Part shown: piece after piece, positions 22,318 to 28,192 of the stretch
Layout of the letters: every line of letters begins with the position of its first letter
Position numbering within the stretch: position 1 is the stretch's first letter
DNA from: an uncultured Burkholderiales bacterium
Lineage (GTDB): Bacteria > Pseudomonadota > Gammaproteobacteria > Burkholderiales > Burkholderiaceae_C
Length of the DNA: 28,192 bases
Reading direction: 5' to 3'
Assembly: GCA_937927685.1 (NCBI GenBank)
Contig: CALBSC010000100.1
Location: 1-28,192 of the forward strand
Notes under the pieces: generated by a model
Told to the model about the DNA's origin: nothing
The model's input: the letters and a program-made list of their open reading frames with translations, nothing else
The model's database searches: none
Program-made: the position numbers and the translations under genes

Positions 22318-22328
22318 CGGTCAGACCG
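22318..22328. promoter_or_regulatory. Interrupted palindrome between the AEC permease and Bug genes
   Basis: CGGTC-A-GACCG is an 11-base palindrome in the 104-base divergent gap. It overlaps the expected -35 position for a TAGAAT -10-like hexamer at 22340-22345 facing the binding-protein gene. It could be an operator for a regulator encoded elsewhere; a chance palindrome is not excluded. Confidence 0.25.
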
Positions 22329-22353
22329 GGGGGCCTGCGTAGAATGAGCGACA

Positions 22354-22375
22354 GGGTGCGAACTGCGATGCACCC
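22354..22375 (+). promoter_or_regulatory. Hairpin in the leader of the Bug binding-protein gene
   Basis: GGGTGC (22354-22359) pairs with GCACCC (22370-22375), with one extra wobble pair inside, 15 bases before the GGAGG ribosome binding site. The stem is short and its role is unknown. Confidence 0.25.
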
Positions 22376-22399
22376 GCTGAATGTGTCGAGGGAGGATTT

Positions 22400-23404
22400 A
22401 TGCAAGAACAACACACCATGCGCCTGGGCCTGCGCGCGCGCCGCGGATTGCTGGCCTTGACCGCAGCCCTGACCGCTGCGGCCACGCCGATCGTTTGGGC
22501 ACAGGGGTATCCCACCAAACCGATCAAGCTCCAGGTGCCTTTTGCGCCGGGCGGTACCACCGACATCATCGCGCGGGTGCTGGCCGATCCGCTGAGCAAA
22601 GCCCTGGGCCAACCGGTGGTGGTGGAGAACAAGGCCGGCGGCGGCGGGGTGATCGGGGCGCAGGAGACGGCGCGCTCGGTGCCGGATGGGTACTCGCTGG
22701 GCATGGCCACGGTGTCCACCACCGCAGCCAATCCGGCCATCAACCCCAAGATCCCCTACAACGTGCAGACCGACTTCACGCCCATCATCAACGTGGCGGC
22801 GACCCCCAACATCCTGGCGGTGCACCCCTCGTTCCCGGGCAAGGACTACAAGGGCTTCCTGGAAGAGGTCAAGCGCTCACCGGGCCGTTACTCCTACTCC
22901 TCGTCGGGCACGGGTGGCATCGGGCATTTGCAGACCGAGCTTTTCAAGAGCCTGGCCGGCGTGTTCATCACGCACATCCCGTATCGCGGAGCGGGCCCGG
23001 CGTTGAACGACACCGTGGCCGGTCAGGTGCCAATGATTTTTGACAACCTGCCCTCGGCGCTGCCCTTCATCAAGGAAAACCGCCTGATCCCCATCGTGGT
23101 GGCGGCGCCGCAACGCCTGGCGGTGTTGCCCCAGGTGCCCACCTTCAAGGAAGTCGGGTTGGAGCCCGTCAACCGCATGGCCTATTACGGCATCTACGGA
23201 CCCAAGGGCCTGCCGCGCGAGGTGGTGGACAAGATCAACGCCGGTGTGCGCAAGGCGCTGGAAGACCCAGCGGTGCGCAAGCGCATCGAGGACACGGGTT
23301 CACTGATCGTGGCCAACACGCCCGAGCAGTTTGCCGCGCAAATGAAAGCCGAGTTCGACGTGTACAAGAAAGTGGTGGACACGCAGAAACTGCGGCTCGA
23401 CTGA
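22400..23404 (+). CDS. Bug/TctC-family periplasmic solute-binding protein
   Basis: Periplasmic binding protein of the tripartite tricarboxylate transporter (Bug) family, very expanded in Burkholderiales and usually orphan. The 334-residue precursor has a basic N-region (RARR), a hydrophobic core and a probable signal-peptidase site after VWA at residue 34. The mature start GYPTKPIKLQVPFAPGGTTDIIARVLADPL contains the family's PF(A/P)PGGxxD ligand-binding motif, followed by VVVENKAGGGGVIGA, YSYSSSGTGGIGHL and THIPYRGAGPALNDTVAGQV, all as pieces of standard Bug architecture. ATG 22400 has GGAGG four bases upstream; ATG 22418 would lack one. No TctA/TctB permease genes are present. The ligand is unknown. 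Confidence 0.94.
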   Translation: MQEQHTMRLGLRARRGLLALTAALTAAATPIVWAQGYPTKPIKLQVPFAPGGTTDIIARVLADPLSKALGQPVVVENKAGGGGVIGAQETARSVPDGYSLGMATVSTTAANPAINPKIPYNVQTDFTPIINVAATPNILAVHPSFPGKDYKGFLEEVKRSPGRYSYSSSGTGGIGHLQTELFKSLAGVFITHIPYRGAGPALNDTVAGQVPMIFDNLPSALPFIKENRLIPIVVAAPQRLAVLPQVPTFKEVGLEPVNRMAYYGIYGPKGLPREVVDKINAGVRKALEDPAVRKRIEDTGSLIVANTPEQFAAQMKAEFDVYKKVVDTQKLRLD

Positions 23405-23488
23405 GTTTCGTGTTGACGCGCACCTCAGGTCTCTGTGGCGCGGCATCGGGGCGGTGGGCTCCGGGGGATTCCACGGGCCGGCGTGACC

Positions 23489-24406
23489 ATGGCTGATCGT
23501 GCCGGCCTCGAGCCTTCCTCGGACATCAACCGCTTTGTCGAGGCCCTGTGGCTGGAAGATGGCTTGTCGGCCAACACGCTGGCCGCTTACCGGCGTGACC
23601 TGGACGGGCTGCAAGCCTGGCTGCAGCCGCCCGGTACTTCGCTGCTGCGGGTCGACGAACCCACGCTGCAAAGCTACTTTGCCGAACGCCATGGGGACAC
23701 GCGGGCCACCACGGCCAACCGTCGCCTGACCGTGTTCCGCCGTTTTTTCCGCTGGGCCTTGCGTGAGCAGCTGATCCAGATCGATCCCACACTCAAGCTG
23801 TTGTCCGCGAAGCAACCCTTGCGGGTGCCGCATACGCTGTCAGAAGATCAGGTGCTGGCCTTGCTGGCGGCGCCCAACGTGGAAACGCCGCTGGGCCTGC
23901 GCGACCGCACCATGCTGGAACTGATGTACGCCAGCGGTCTGCGGGTGAGCGAACTGGTGGGTTTGCAGTTGTTCCAGATCGGGTTGCAAGACGGCGTGCT
24001 GCGTGTCATGGGCAAGGGCAGCAAGGAGCGCTTGGTGCCGTTTGGTCAGGAAGCGGGTGACTGGTTGCAACGCTACCTGACGCAAGCCCGGCCGGTGTTG
24101 CTGTCGGGGCAGCAGCACGACGCGGTGTTCGTGACGCAGCGGGGTGCCCACGCGGGCAGTGCGATGACGCGCATCATGTTCTGGAGTCTGGTGCGCAAGT
24201 ATGCGCGGCAGGCCGACATCCAGGTCTCGTTGTCACCCCACACGCTGCGACACGCTTTCGCCACCCACCTGCTGAATCACGGCGCTGATTTGCGCGCTGT
24301 GCAACTGCTGTTGGGACACGCGGATATTTCCACCACCACCATTTACACCCACGTGGCGCGCGAGCGTTTGCAGGCCTTGCACGCACAGCACCATCCGAGA
24401 GGCTGA
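23489..24406 (+). CDS. xerD: Site-specific tyrosine recombinase XerD
   Basis: XerD acts with XerC at dif to resolve chromosome dimers at the division septum. The 305-residue protein has an N-terminal SAM-like core-binding domain (DINRFVEALWLEDGLSANTLAAYRRDL in pieces) and a complete catalytic domain with R152 in SGLRVSEL, K176 in GKGSKERLVP, H251 and R254 in HTLRHAFATHLL, H277 in LLGHADISTTTIYTH, and the nucleophile Y286. The length and the absence of phage or integron context argue for the housekeeping enzyme; XerC is similar but diverges from the LLGHADISTTTIYTH/VARERL end. The ATG at 23489 is preferred over an open extension to 23435. It is convergent with the DUF455 gene. Confidence 0.95.
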   Translation: MADRAGLEPSSDINRFVEALWLEDGLSANTLAAYRRDLDGLQAWLQPPGTSLLRVDEPTLQSYFAERHGDTRATTANRRLTVFRRFFRWALREQLIQIDPTLKLLSAKQPLRVPHTLSEDQVLALLAAPNVETPLGLRDRTMLELMYASGLRVSELVGLQLFQIGLQDGVLRVMGKGSKERLVPFGQEAGDWLQRYLTQARPVLLSGQQHDAVFVTQRGAHAGSAMTRIMFWSLVRKYARQADIQVSLSPHTLRHAFATHLLNHGADLRAVQLLLGHADISTTTIYTHVARERLQALHAQHHPRG

Positions 24407-24436
24407 TACTCGCGCCTGTCGCGGTGGACGGCCCCG

Positions 24437-25261
24437 TCAGTGGGACTCGGCAACGCCATCGGACGACAGGAAGGCGATTTCTTCTGCGCTGAATCCGGCG
24501 GCCTCCCGTGCCTCGCTGTTGAAGGGGGGGCGCAGGCGCGGCGCACTGTGCAATCGCACCAGGTGGCGGTAATGGGCCACCGGTTCCAGGCCTTGCAGAT
24601 CACACAGCCAGCGGTACCAGCGGTTGCCGATCTCCACATGGCCAATCTCGTCGCGCAGGATCACGTCCAGGCATTCGACGAACTGCAGGGCATCGGGTGT
24701 ATTGACCTGGCGCAATCGGGCCTGGATCAGGGGCGTGGCATCGAGCCCGCGGGCTTCGAGCGTGCGTGGCACCAGGGCCATGCGGGCCACCACATCGTGC
24801 TCGGTGCGCGTGCACATCAACCACAGCCCGTCATGCGCCTCGAAGTCGCCGTAGCCATGGCCCAACGACTGTAGATGGCGGTGCAGCATGTCGAAGTGGC
24901 TGGCTTCCTCCTGCGCGACGCGAAGCCAGTCCCGGTAATAGTCAGCGGGCATGCCGGCAAAGCGCCAGAGGGCATCGAGCGCCAGGTTGATGGCGTTGAA
25001 CTCGATATGACAGACGGCATGCACCAGGGCCGCGCGGCCGGTGAGGGTGAAGGGCGAGCGTTGCGGCACCTCTTTGGGCGGCACCAGACGCGGCAAGGCC
25101 GGGCGACCGGGCAGCGGACCCGGTGCAAGGGCAGGTGTGAGCGCGGCCTGCGTGTCGAGTGCCAGATCGGCACGTGCGCGCCACAAGGCTTGCATGGCCT
25201 CGACCTTCTGCGTCGGGTCGGGCACACACAAAACCCTCAGAGCCTGTTCACGAAGTTCCAT
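24437..25261 (-). CDS. DUF455 ferritin-like domain protein
   Basis: Member of the DUF455 family, predicted to have a ferritin-like four-helix bundle with a di-metal site; no reaction is established. The 274-residue protein carries a plausible set of ligands: E87 in CHIEFNAINLALD, E119 and H122 in AQEEASHFDML, and E205 and H208 in LRDEIGHVEIGNRWY, an E...ExxH...ExxH arrangement typical of di-iron proteins. E154/H155 (TRTEHD) may add a further ligand. The N-terminal 70 residues are Pro/Ala-rich and probably outside the bundle. ATG 25261 has no Shine-Dalgarno but a TACAAT hexamer 7 bases upstream. It is convergent with xerD and divergent from the carbonic-anhydrase-like gene. Confidence 0.9.
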   Translation of the reverse strand: MELREQALRVLCVPDPTQKVEAMQALWRARADLALDTQAALTPALAPGPLPGRPALPRLVPPKEVPQRSPFTLTGRAALVHAVCHIEFNAINLALDALWRFAGMPADYYRDWLRVAQEEASHFDMLHRHLQSLGHGYGDFEAHDGLWLMCTRTEHDVVARMALVPRTLEARGLDATPLIQARLRQVNTPDALQFVECLDVILRDEIGHVEIGNRWYRWLCDLQGLEPVAHYRHLVRLHSAPRLRPPFNSEAREAAGFSAEEIAFLSSDGVAESH

Positions 25262-25268
25262 CCGTACA

Positions 25269-25274
25269 ATTGTA
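25269..25274 (-). promoter_or_regulatory. -10-like hexamer before the DUF455 gene (possible leaderless start)
   Basis: On the minus strand TACAAT (5 of 6) ends 7 bases before the ATG at 25261. A weak -35 (TGAAGA, 3 of 6) lies 17 bases further up. There is no Shine-Dalgarno, so the transcript would start at or beside the start codon. Confidence 0.4.
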
Positions 25275-25344
25275 GGTTTGCGGCCTGCCCGTCTTCAGTC
25301 TCGCCTGGCAGGTGTCCGTGATACCGTGAACGGAAAGGTTCATC

Positions 25345-25902
25345 ATGGCTGTGTACTCCCTGGATCAAATCACCCCTCAGGTGGATGCCTCGGCCTGGGT
25401 GGCCGAGAGCGCCGAGGTGATGGGCAACGTCGTGCTCGAGGCCGACACCAGCGTGTGGTTCAACGCGGTACTCCGTGGGGACAACGAACCCATCCGCATC
25501 GGTCGCGGCAGCAATATCCAGGACGGCAGTGTCTTGCACAGTGACCACGGGCTACCCCTCACCGTGGGGCAAAACGTCACGGTGGGGCATCAGGTCATGC
25601 TGCACGGTTGCACCATTGGCGACGAGTCGCTGATCGGCATTGGGGCGGTGGTGCTCAATGGTGCCCGCATCGGTAAGAACTGTCTGGTGGGGGCGGGCTC
25701 CCTGGTCACCGAGGGCAAGGAGTTCCCGGACGGGTCGATGATCATCGGCAGCCCGGCCAAGGCCGTGCGCCAACTCACCCCCGAGCAAATCGAAGGCCTG
25801 CGTCGCAGCGCCTTGGGCTACCAGGCCAACGCGCGGCGTTTCCGGACCGGTCTCAAGCGCGTGGATCACGGCAGCGCACCGGGCGGTGCTGATGCTCGCT
25901 GA
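25345..25902 (+). CDS. Gamma-carbonic-anhydrase-like protein (YrdA family)
   Basis: Left-handed beta-helix trimer protein of the gamma class carbonic anhydrase-like group; most members of the YrdA type have not shown clear carbonic anhydrase activity, so the function is open. The 185-residue protein starts MAVYSLDQITPQVDASAWV and is built of hexapeptide repeats from about residue 20 to 150. The three histidines expected to bind metal are visible as H65 in DGSVLHSDHG, H82 in VTVGHQVM and H87 in MLHGC. The family stretches FNAVLRGDNEPIRIGRGSNIQD and IGSPAKAVRQLT are present in pieces. ATG 25345 follows GGAAAGG. hslO follows after 50 bases. Confidence 0.95.
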   Translation: MAVYSLDQITPQVDASAWVAESAEVMGNVVLEADTSVWFNAVLRGDNEPIRIGRGSNIQDGSVLHSDHGLPLTVGQNVTVGHQVMLHGCTIGDESLIGIGAVVLNGARIGKNCLVGAGSLVTEGKEFPDGSMIIGSPAKAVRQLTPEQIEGLRRSALGYQANARRFRTGLKRVDHGSAPGGADAR

Positions 25903-25952
25903 TCCACCCCTTCCACTTTCCTTGATTTTTCTGTCAGCGTCTAAGCCCCTCC

Positions 25953-26936
25953 ATGTCTGAATTGCACACCTTCCTGTTCGAGGGCCTTCCCGTTCGTGGC
26001 ATGCTGGTGCGCATCACAGGCCCCTGGCAAGAAATCCTGCGTCGCCGCGCCGAGCACCCGGAAACTGGCGCCTACACCCCGGCGGTGCGTGATCTCCTGG
26101 GCGAGATGACCGCCGCGGCCGTGCTGATGCAGGGCAACATCAAATTCAATGGTGCATTGGTCTTGCAAGTGTTTGGCGATGGGCCGCTGAAACTGGCGGT
26201 GGTGGAGGTGCAGTCGGACTTGCAGCTGCGTGCCACGGCCAAGCAGATGGACACCTTGCCCGATGATGCGAGCCTCTCCATGATGCTCAACCAACACCAG
26301 GGCGGGCGCTGTGCGATCACGCTGGATCCGCAAGACCGTCAGCCCGGGCAGCAACCCTACCAGGGCATCGTGCCGCTGTGGGACGATCAGGGACAACCGC
26401 TTGAGAGTTTTCAGTCGGTGCTGGAGCATTACATGCTGCAGAGCGAACAGCTCGACACCACGCTGGTGCTGGCCGCCAATGGCGAGGTGGCTGCAGGTCT
26501 GCTGATCCAGCGCTTGCCGGTGCAGGGTCAGGGCAATCTGTCGGCACGCGCCACCCGCGCGGACGAGGACGAGATTGGTCGCAACGAGGACTACCGCCGC
26601 ATCGCGATGCTGGCGTCGAGTTTGCAAAAGCAGGAATTGCTGACACTGGATGTGGACACCATCCTGCGGCGTCTCTTCTGGCAGGAGCCCCTGCAGCGCT
26701 TCGAGCCCAAGGTGGGGCTGGAGGGGCCGCGTTTCACCTGTCGCTGCAGCCGCGAGCGGGTGAGCAACATGATTCGCGGCCTGGGTCGTGATGAGGCCGA
26801 GAGCATTCTGGCGGAGCGTGAAGACATTGAGGTTGGCTGCGACTTTTGCGGGCGTCAATACCGCTTTGACGCGGTGGACGCGGCCGAGTTGTTCACCACC
26901 TTGCCACCGACACCCGGGACCTCGTCGGTCCACTGA
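25953..26936 (+). CDS. hslO: Redox-regulated chaperone Hsp33
   Basis: Hsp33 is a holdase chaperone activated by oxidation: reduced protein binds zinc through four cysteines, and disulfide formation with unfolding exposes the client-binding surface. The 327-residue protein has the redox switch at C263-x-C265 (TCRCSRERV) and C296-x-x-C299 (GCDFCGRQY), with the same spacing of 2, 31 and 3 residues as the E. coli protein. The N-terminal domain contains LLGEMTAAAVLMQGNIKFNGAL near residues 49-68 in pieces. The C-terminal 25 residues extend past the switch. The start at ATG 25953 has no clear Shine-Dalgarno; the 50-base gap upstream is T-rich. It is convergent with the hypothetical gene at 27008. 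Confidence 0.96.
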   Translation: MSELHTFLFEGLPVRGMLVRITGPWQEILRRRAEHPETGAYTPAVRDLLGEMTAAAVLMQGNIKFNGALVLQVFGDGPLKLAVVEVQSDLQLRATAKQMDTLPDDASLSMMLNQHQGGRCAITLDPQDRQPGQQPYQGIVPLWDDQGQPLESFQSVLEHYMLQSEQLDTTLVLAANGEVAAGLLIQRLPVQGQGNLSARATRADEDEIGRNEDYRRIAMLASSLQKQELLTLDVDTILRRLFWQEPLQRFEPKVGLEGPRFTCRCSRERVSNMIRGLGRDEAESILAEREDIEVGCDFCGRQYRFDAVDAAELFTTLPPTPGTSSVH

Positions 26937-27002
26937 GCAGGCCTGCGTTGGCTCACTGCGTTTCTTGCGAGTGAGGTGCCCGGTGAGTGATTCCCCACGC
27001 GA

Positions 27003-27030
27003 GGTCTTCACTCAGGGGCGAGTGAAGACC
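27003..27030. terminator. Perfect 11-base inverted repeat at the end of the hypothetical gene
   Basis: GGTCTTCACTC (27003-27013) and GAGTGAAGACC (27020-27030) form a perfect 11-base-pair stem with a 6-base loop. On the minus strand the TGA stop of the hypothetical gene (27008-27010) lies inside the second arm. It sits in the convergent gap after hslO. There is no T-tract on either side, so termination is plausible but not canonical. Confidence 0.5.
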
Positions 27031-27445
27031 GATCGTTGACCAGACGCCTGAACAGGCGGTGCTCGCATTCGGGGTCGCTGCAGGTCTCGCACACGCCCTG
27101 CCAGCGTTGTGCAATTTCAGTGCGCAAGGGCCAGGGACTGTGCCCGGTGGTGCGGTGCAGGTGATGCCCCAGCGCCCATTGAAGCGCCTGCATCCAGAGT
27201 TCATCCGAGGGGTGGATGACTTGAAAGCCTTGTCCCCTTGATATCAATTCCCGCCGCCATTCCACCGCGGTTGGCGAGGGCTGCTCGATGAGCAGCACGA
27301 GATCGTTGGCGCCCAGTGTTGGCCAAGGGACCTGCTCGGGCGTATTGCACCAGGTCAACTCGGCCATTCCGACCAGCGAAGCGGCCAAGGGTGCCACCCC
27401 ATCGGCCCTTGCATCCCCTGGCTGTGCCAGCAGCACCAGCCTCAC
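27008..27445 (-). CDS. Uncharacterised protein with a C-terminal Cys/His cluster
   Basis: I do not recognise this 145-residue protein. The GTG at 27445 gives the start MRLVLLAQPGDARADG and lies 4 bases after the ftsB stop, which supports co-transcription with eno-ftsB; an open extension to 27511 overlaps ftsB and is not supported. The first 80 residues alternate hydrophobic strands and helices (VRLVLLAQ, NDLVLLIEQ, QGFQVIHP), suggesting a small alpha/beta fold. A Trp/His-rich segment follows (ELWMQALQWALGHHLHRTTGH). The C-terminus has C119-x-x-C122-x4-C127-x-H129 (CETCSDPECEHRLF), a possible zinc site. No signal peptide or membrane helix is visible. The stop lies inside an 11-base inverted repeat. 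Confidence 0.75.
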   Translation of the reverse strand: MRLVLLAQPGDARADGVAPLAASLVGMAELTWCNTPEQVPWPTLGANDLVLLIEQPSPTAVEWRRELISRGQGFQVIHPSDELWMQALQWALGHHLHRTTGHSPWPLRTEIAQRWQGVCETCSDPECEHRLFRRLVNDRSSLAPE

Positions 27446-27449
27446 GGCA

Positions 27450-27722
27450 TCACCGGCTGAGTTGCACGAAGATTTCGTTCGACTTGACCATGCCCACCTC
27501 GCGACGGGCACGTTCCTCGATCATCTCTTTGCCTTCGCGCAGGTCACGCAACTCGGCGGTGAGTCGCTGATTGACCACCTCCGCTTGCTGGTTCTCCTGA
27601 CGCTGTTTGGCGAGTTGCTGCTGCATACGCATCACGTCCGGGACGCTGCCGCGACCAATCCACAACTGGCTTTGCAACACCAGCAGCAGGGCCAGCAGGA
27701 TCCAGGTCAGGGGGCGACTCAT
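27450..27722 (-). CDS. ftsB: Cell division protein FtsB
   Basis: FtsB is a bitopic inner-membrane protein that forms the FtsQLB subcomplex of the divisome. The 90-residue protein has a short cytoplasmic start (MSRP), one membrane helix at about residues 5-22 (TWILLALLLVLQSQLWIG), and a periplasmic coiled coil at about 30-68 (MQQQLAKQRQENQQAEVV... LTAELRDL). The family motif IEERARREVGMVKSNEIFVQL follows in pieces near the C-terminus. Length and location directly downstream of eno, 20 bases apart, are the standard arrangement for ftsB. Confidence 0.95.
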   Translation of the reverse strand: MSRPLTWILLALLLVLQSQLWIGRGSVPDVMRMQQQLAKQRQENQQAEVVNQRLTAELRDLREGKEMIEERARREVGMVKSNEIFVQLSR

Positions 27723-27742
27723 GTCAACAACTCAGGCCGTGT

Positions 27743-28192
27743 TCAACGCAGGTTGTAGAACGCGTCGCGACCGGGGTAGGACGCGATGTCGCCCAGGTCT
27801 TCCTCGATACGCAGCAACTGGTTGTACTTGGCCATGCGGTCGCTGCGGCTCAAGGAGCCGGTTTTGATCTGGCCGGCATTGAGACCCACGGCAATGTCGG
27901 CGATGGTGGAGTCTTCGGTTTCACCCGAGCGGTGGCTGATCACGGCGGTGTAGCCCGCGCGCTTGGCCATTTCGATGGCTTCGAAGGTTTCGGTCAGGGT
28001 GCCGATCTGGTTGATCTTGATGAGGATCGAGTTGGCAATGTGCTTGTCGATGCCTTCTTTGAGGATCTTGGTGTTGGTGACAAACAGGTCGTCACCCACC
28101 AGTTGCACCTTCTCGCCCAGGCGCTCGGTCAACAGTTTCCAGCCGTCCCAGTCGCCTTCGGCCATGCCGTCCTCGATGCTGATGATGGGGTA
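27743..28192 (-). CDS. eno: Enolase, 3' part (truncated by the window edge)
   Basis: Enolase converts 2-phosphoglycerate to phosphoenolpyruvate in glycolysis. Only the C-terminal 149 residues are in the window; the frame remains open to base 28192 and reads into YPIISIEDGM, so the gene continues beyond the edge. The visible active-site elements are the Mg ligands in SIEDG and GDDLFVT, the catalytic lysine region LIKINQIGT, and the SHRSGETED loop, followed by the standard end GSLSRSDRMAKYNQLLRIEEDL. ftsB and the hypothetical gene follow downstream on the same strand. Confidence 0.98.
   Translation of the reverse strand, partial: YPIISIEDGMAEGDWDGWKLLTERLGEKVQLVGDDLFVTNTKILKEGIDKHIANSILIKINQIGTLTETFEAIEMAKRAGYTAVISHRSGETEDSTIADIAVGLNAGQIKTGSLSRSDRMAKYNQLLRIEEDLGDIASYPGRDAFYNLR

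Noticed and set aside
1..28192. Search for mobile elements, phage genes, defence systems, CRISPR repeats, tRNA genes or a multi-gene novel system
   Set aside because: Nothing was seen. xerD is the only recombinase and looks like the chromosomal housekeeping enzyme; gene order and composition are uniform, with no sign of recent transfer.

Overview
The window is a GC-rich, densely packed stretch of bacterial chromosome carrying almost only housekeeping genes. Gene content and protein character (Burkholderiales-style glutaminyl-tRNA synthetase N-terminal insert, eno-ftsB, a nuo operon followed by Nudix and DUF1178 genes, an orphan Bug/TctC binding protein, gamma-carbonic-anhydrase and Hsp33 neighbours) point to a betaproteobacterium of order Burkholderiales, most likely family Comamonadaceae. 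The family assignment is inference from remembered gene order and protein style; no database search was possible. I see no insertion sequence, prophage, integron, CRISPR array, tRNA or rRNA, and no gene-free stretch above 300 bases (the longest is 158 bases, 18961-19118).

Layout from left to right. 1-3358: the 3' end of the complex I operon (nuoM end, nuoN), then an ADP-ribose-type Nudix hydrolase and a DUF1178 protein on the same strand. 3369-5186: glnS, convergent. 5268-6119: uppP (undecaprenyl-diphosphate recycling). 6183-9633: mutS and suhB on the minus strand, with suhB upstream and overlapping mutS. 9736-11280: trmJ and cysE on the plus strand, divergent from suhB. 11286-12566: mog and darP/yjgA on the minus strand, divergent from tldE/pmbA (12634-14040). 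14078-14810: rpsU-yqeY on the minus strand with an intrinsic-terminator-like structure between them and a promoter at the end of the preceding gene. 14935-17135: a BaiN/HI0933-type flavoprotein and an alpha/beta hydrolase, start and stop codons overlapping. 17149-18960: an AMP-forming acyl-CoA synthetase, divergent from the hydrolase with only 13 bases between start codons. 19119-19745: plsY. 19783-20268: yajQ (minus). 20312-21376: murB. 21381-22295: an AEC-family permease (minus). 22400-23404: a Bug/TctC periplasmic binding protein. 23489-24406: xerD. 24437-25261: a DUF455 ferritin-like protein (minus). 25345-26936: a gamma-carbonic-anhydrase-like protein and hslO. 27008-28192: on the minus strand, eno (truncated by the window edge), ftsB and an uncharacterised 145-residue protein.

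The genes cover unrelated core functions: respiration (nuo), translation (glnS, rpsU, trmJ, darP), DNA maintenance (mutS, xerD), envelope synthesis (uppP, murB, plsY), division (ftsB), sulfur and cofactor metabolism (cysE, mog), and redox or stress proteostasis (hslO).

I did not find a convincing new multi-gene system. The points that deserve a second look are mostly at the level of gene expression: a probable CTG initiation codon for the Nudix gene, several genes with a -10-like hexamer 6-9 bases before the start codon and no Shine-Dalgarno (predicted leaderless mRNAs), a terminator-like hairpin directly before the plsY ribosome binding site, a perfect hairpin that contains both convergent stop codons of murB and its neighbour, and an uncharacterised Cys/His-cluster protein in the eno-ftsB operon.
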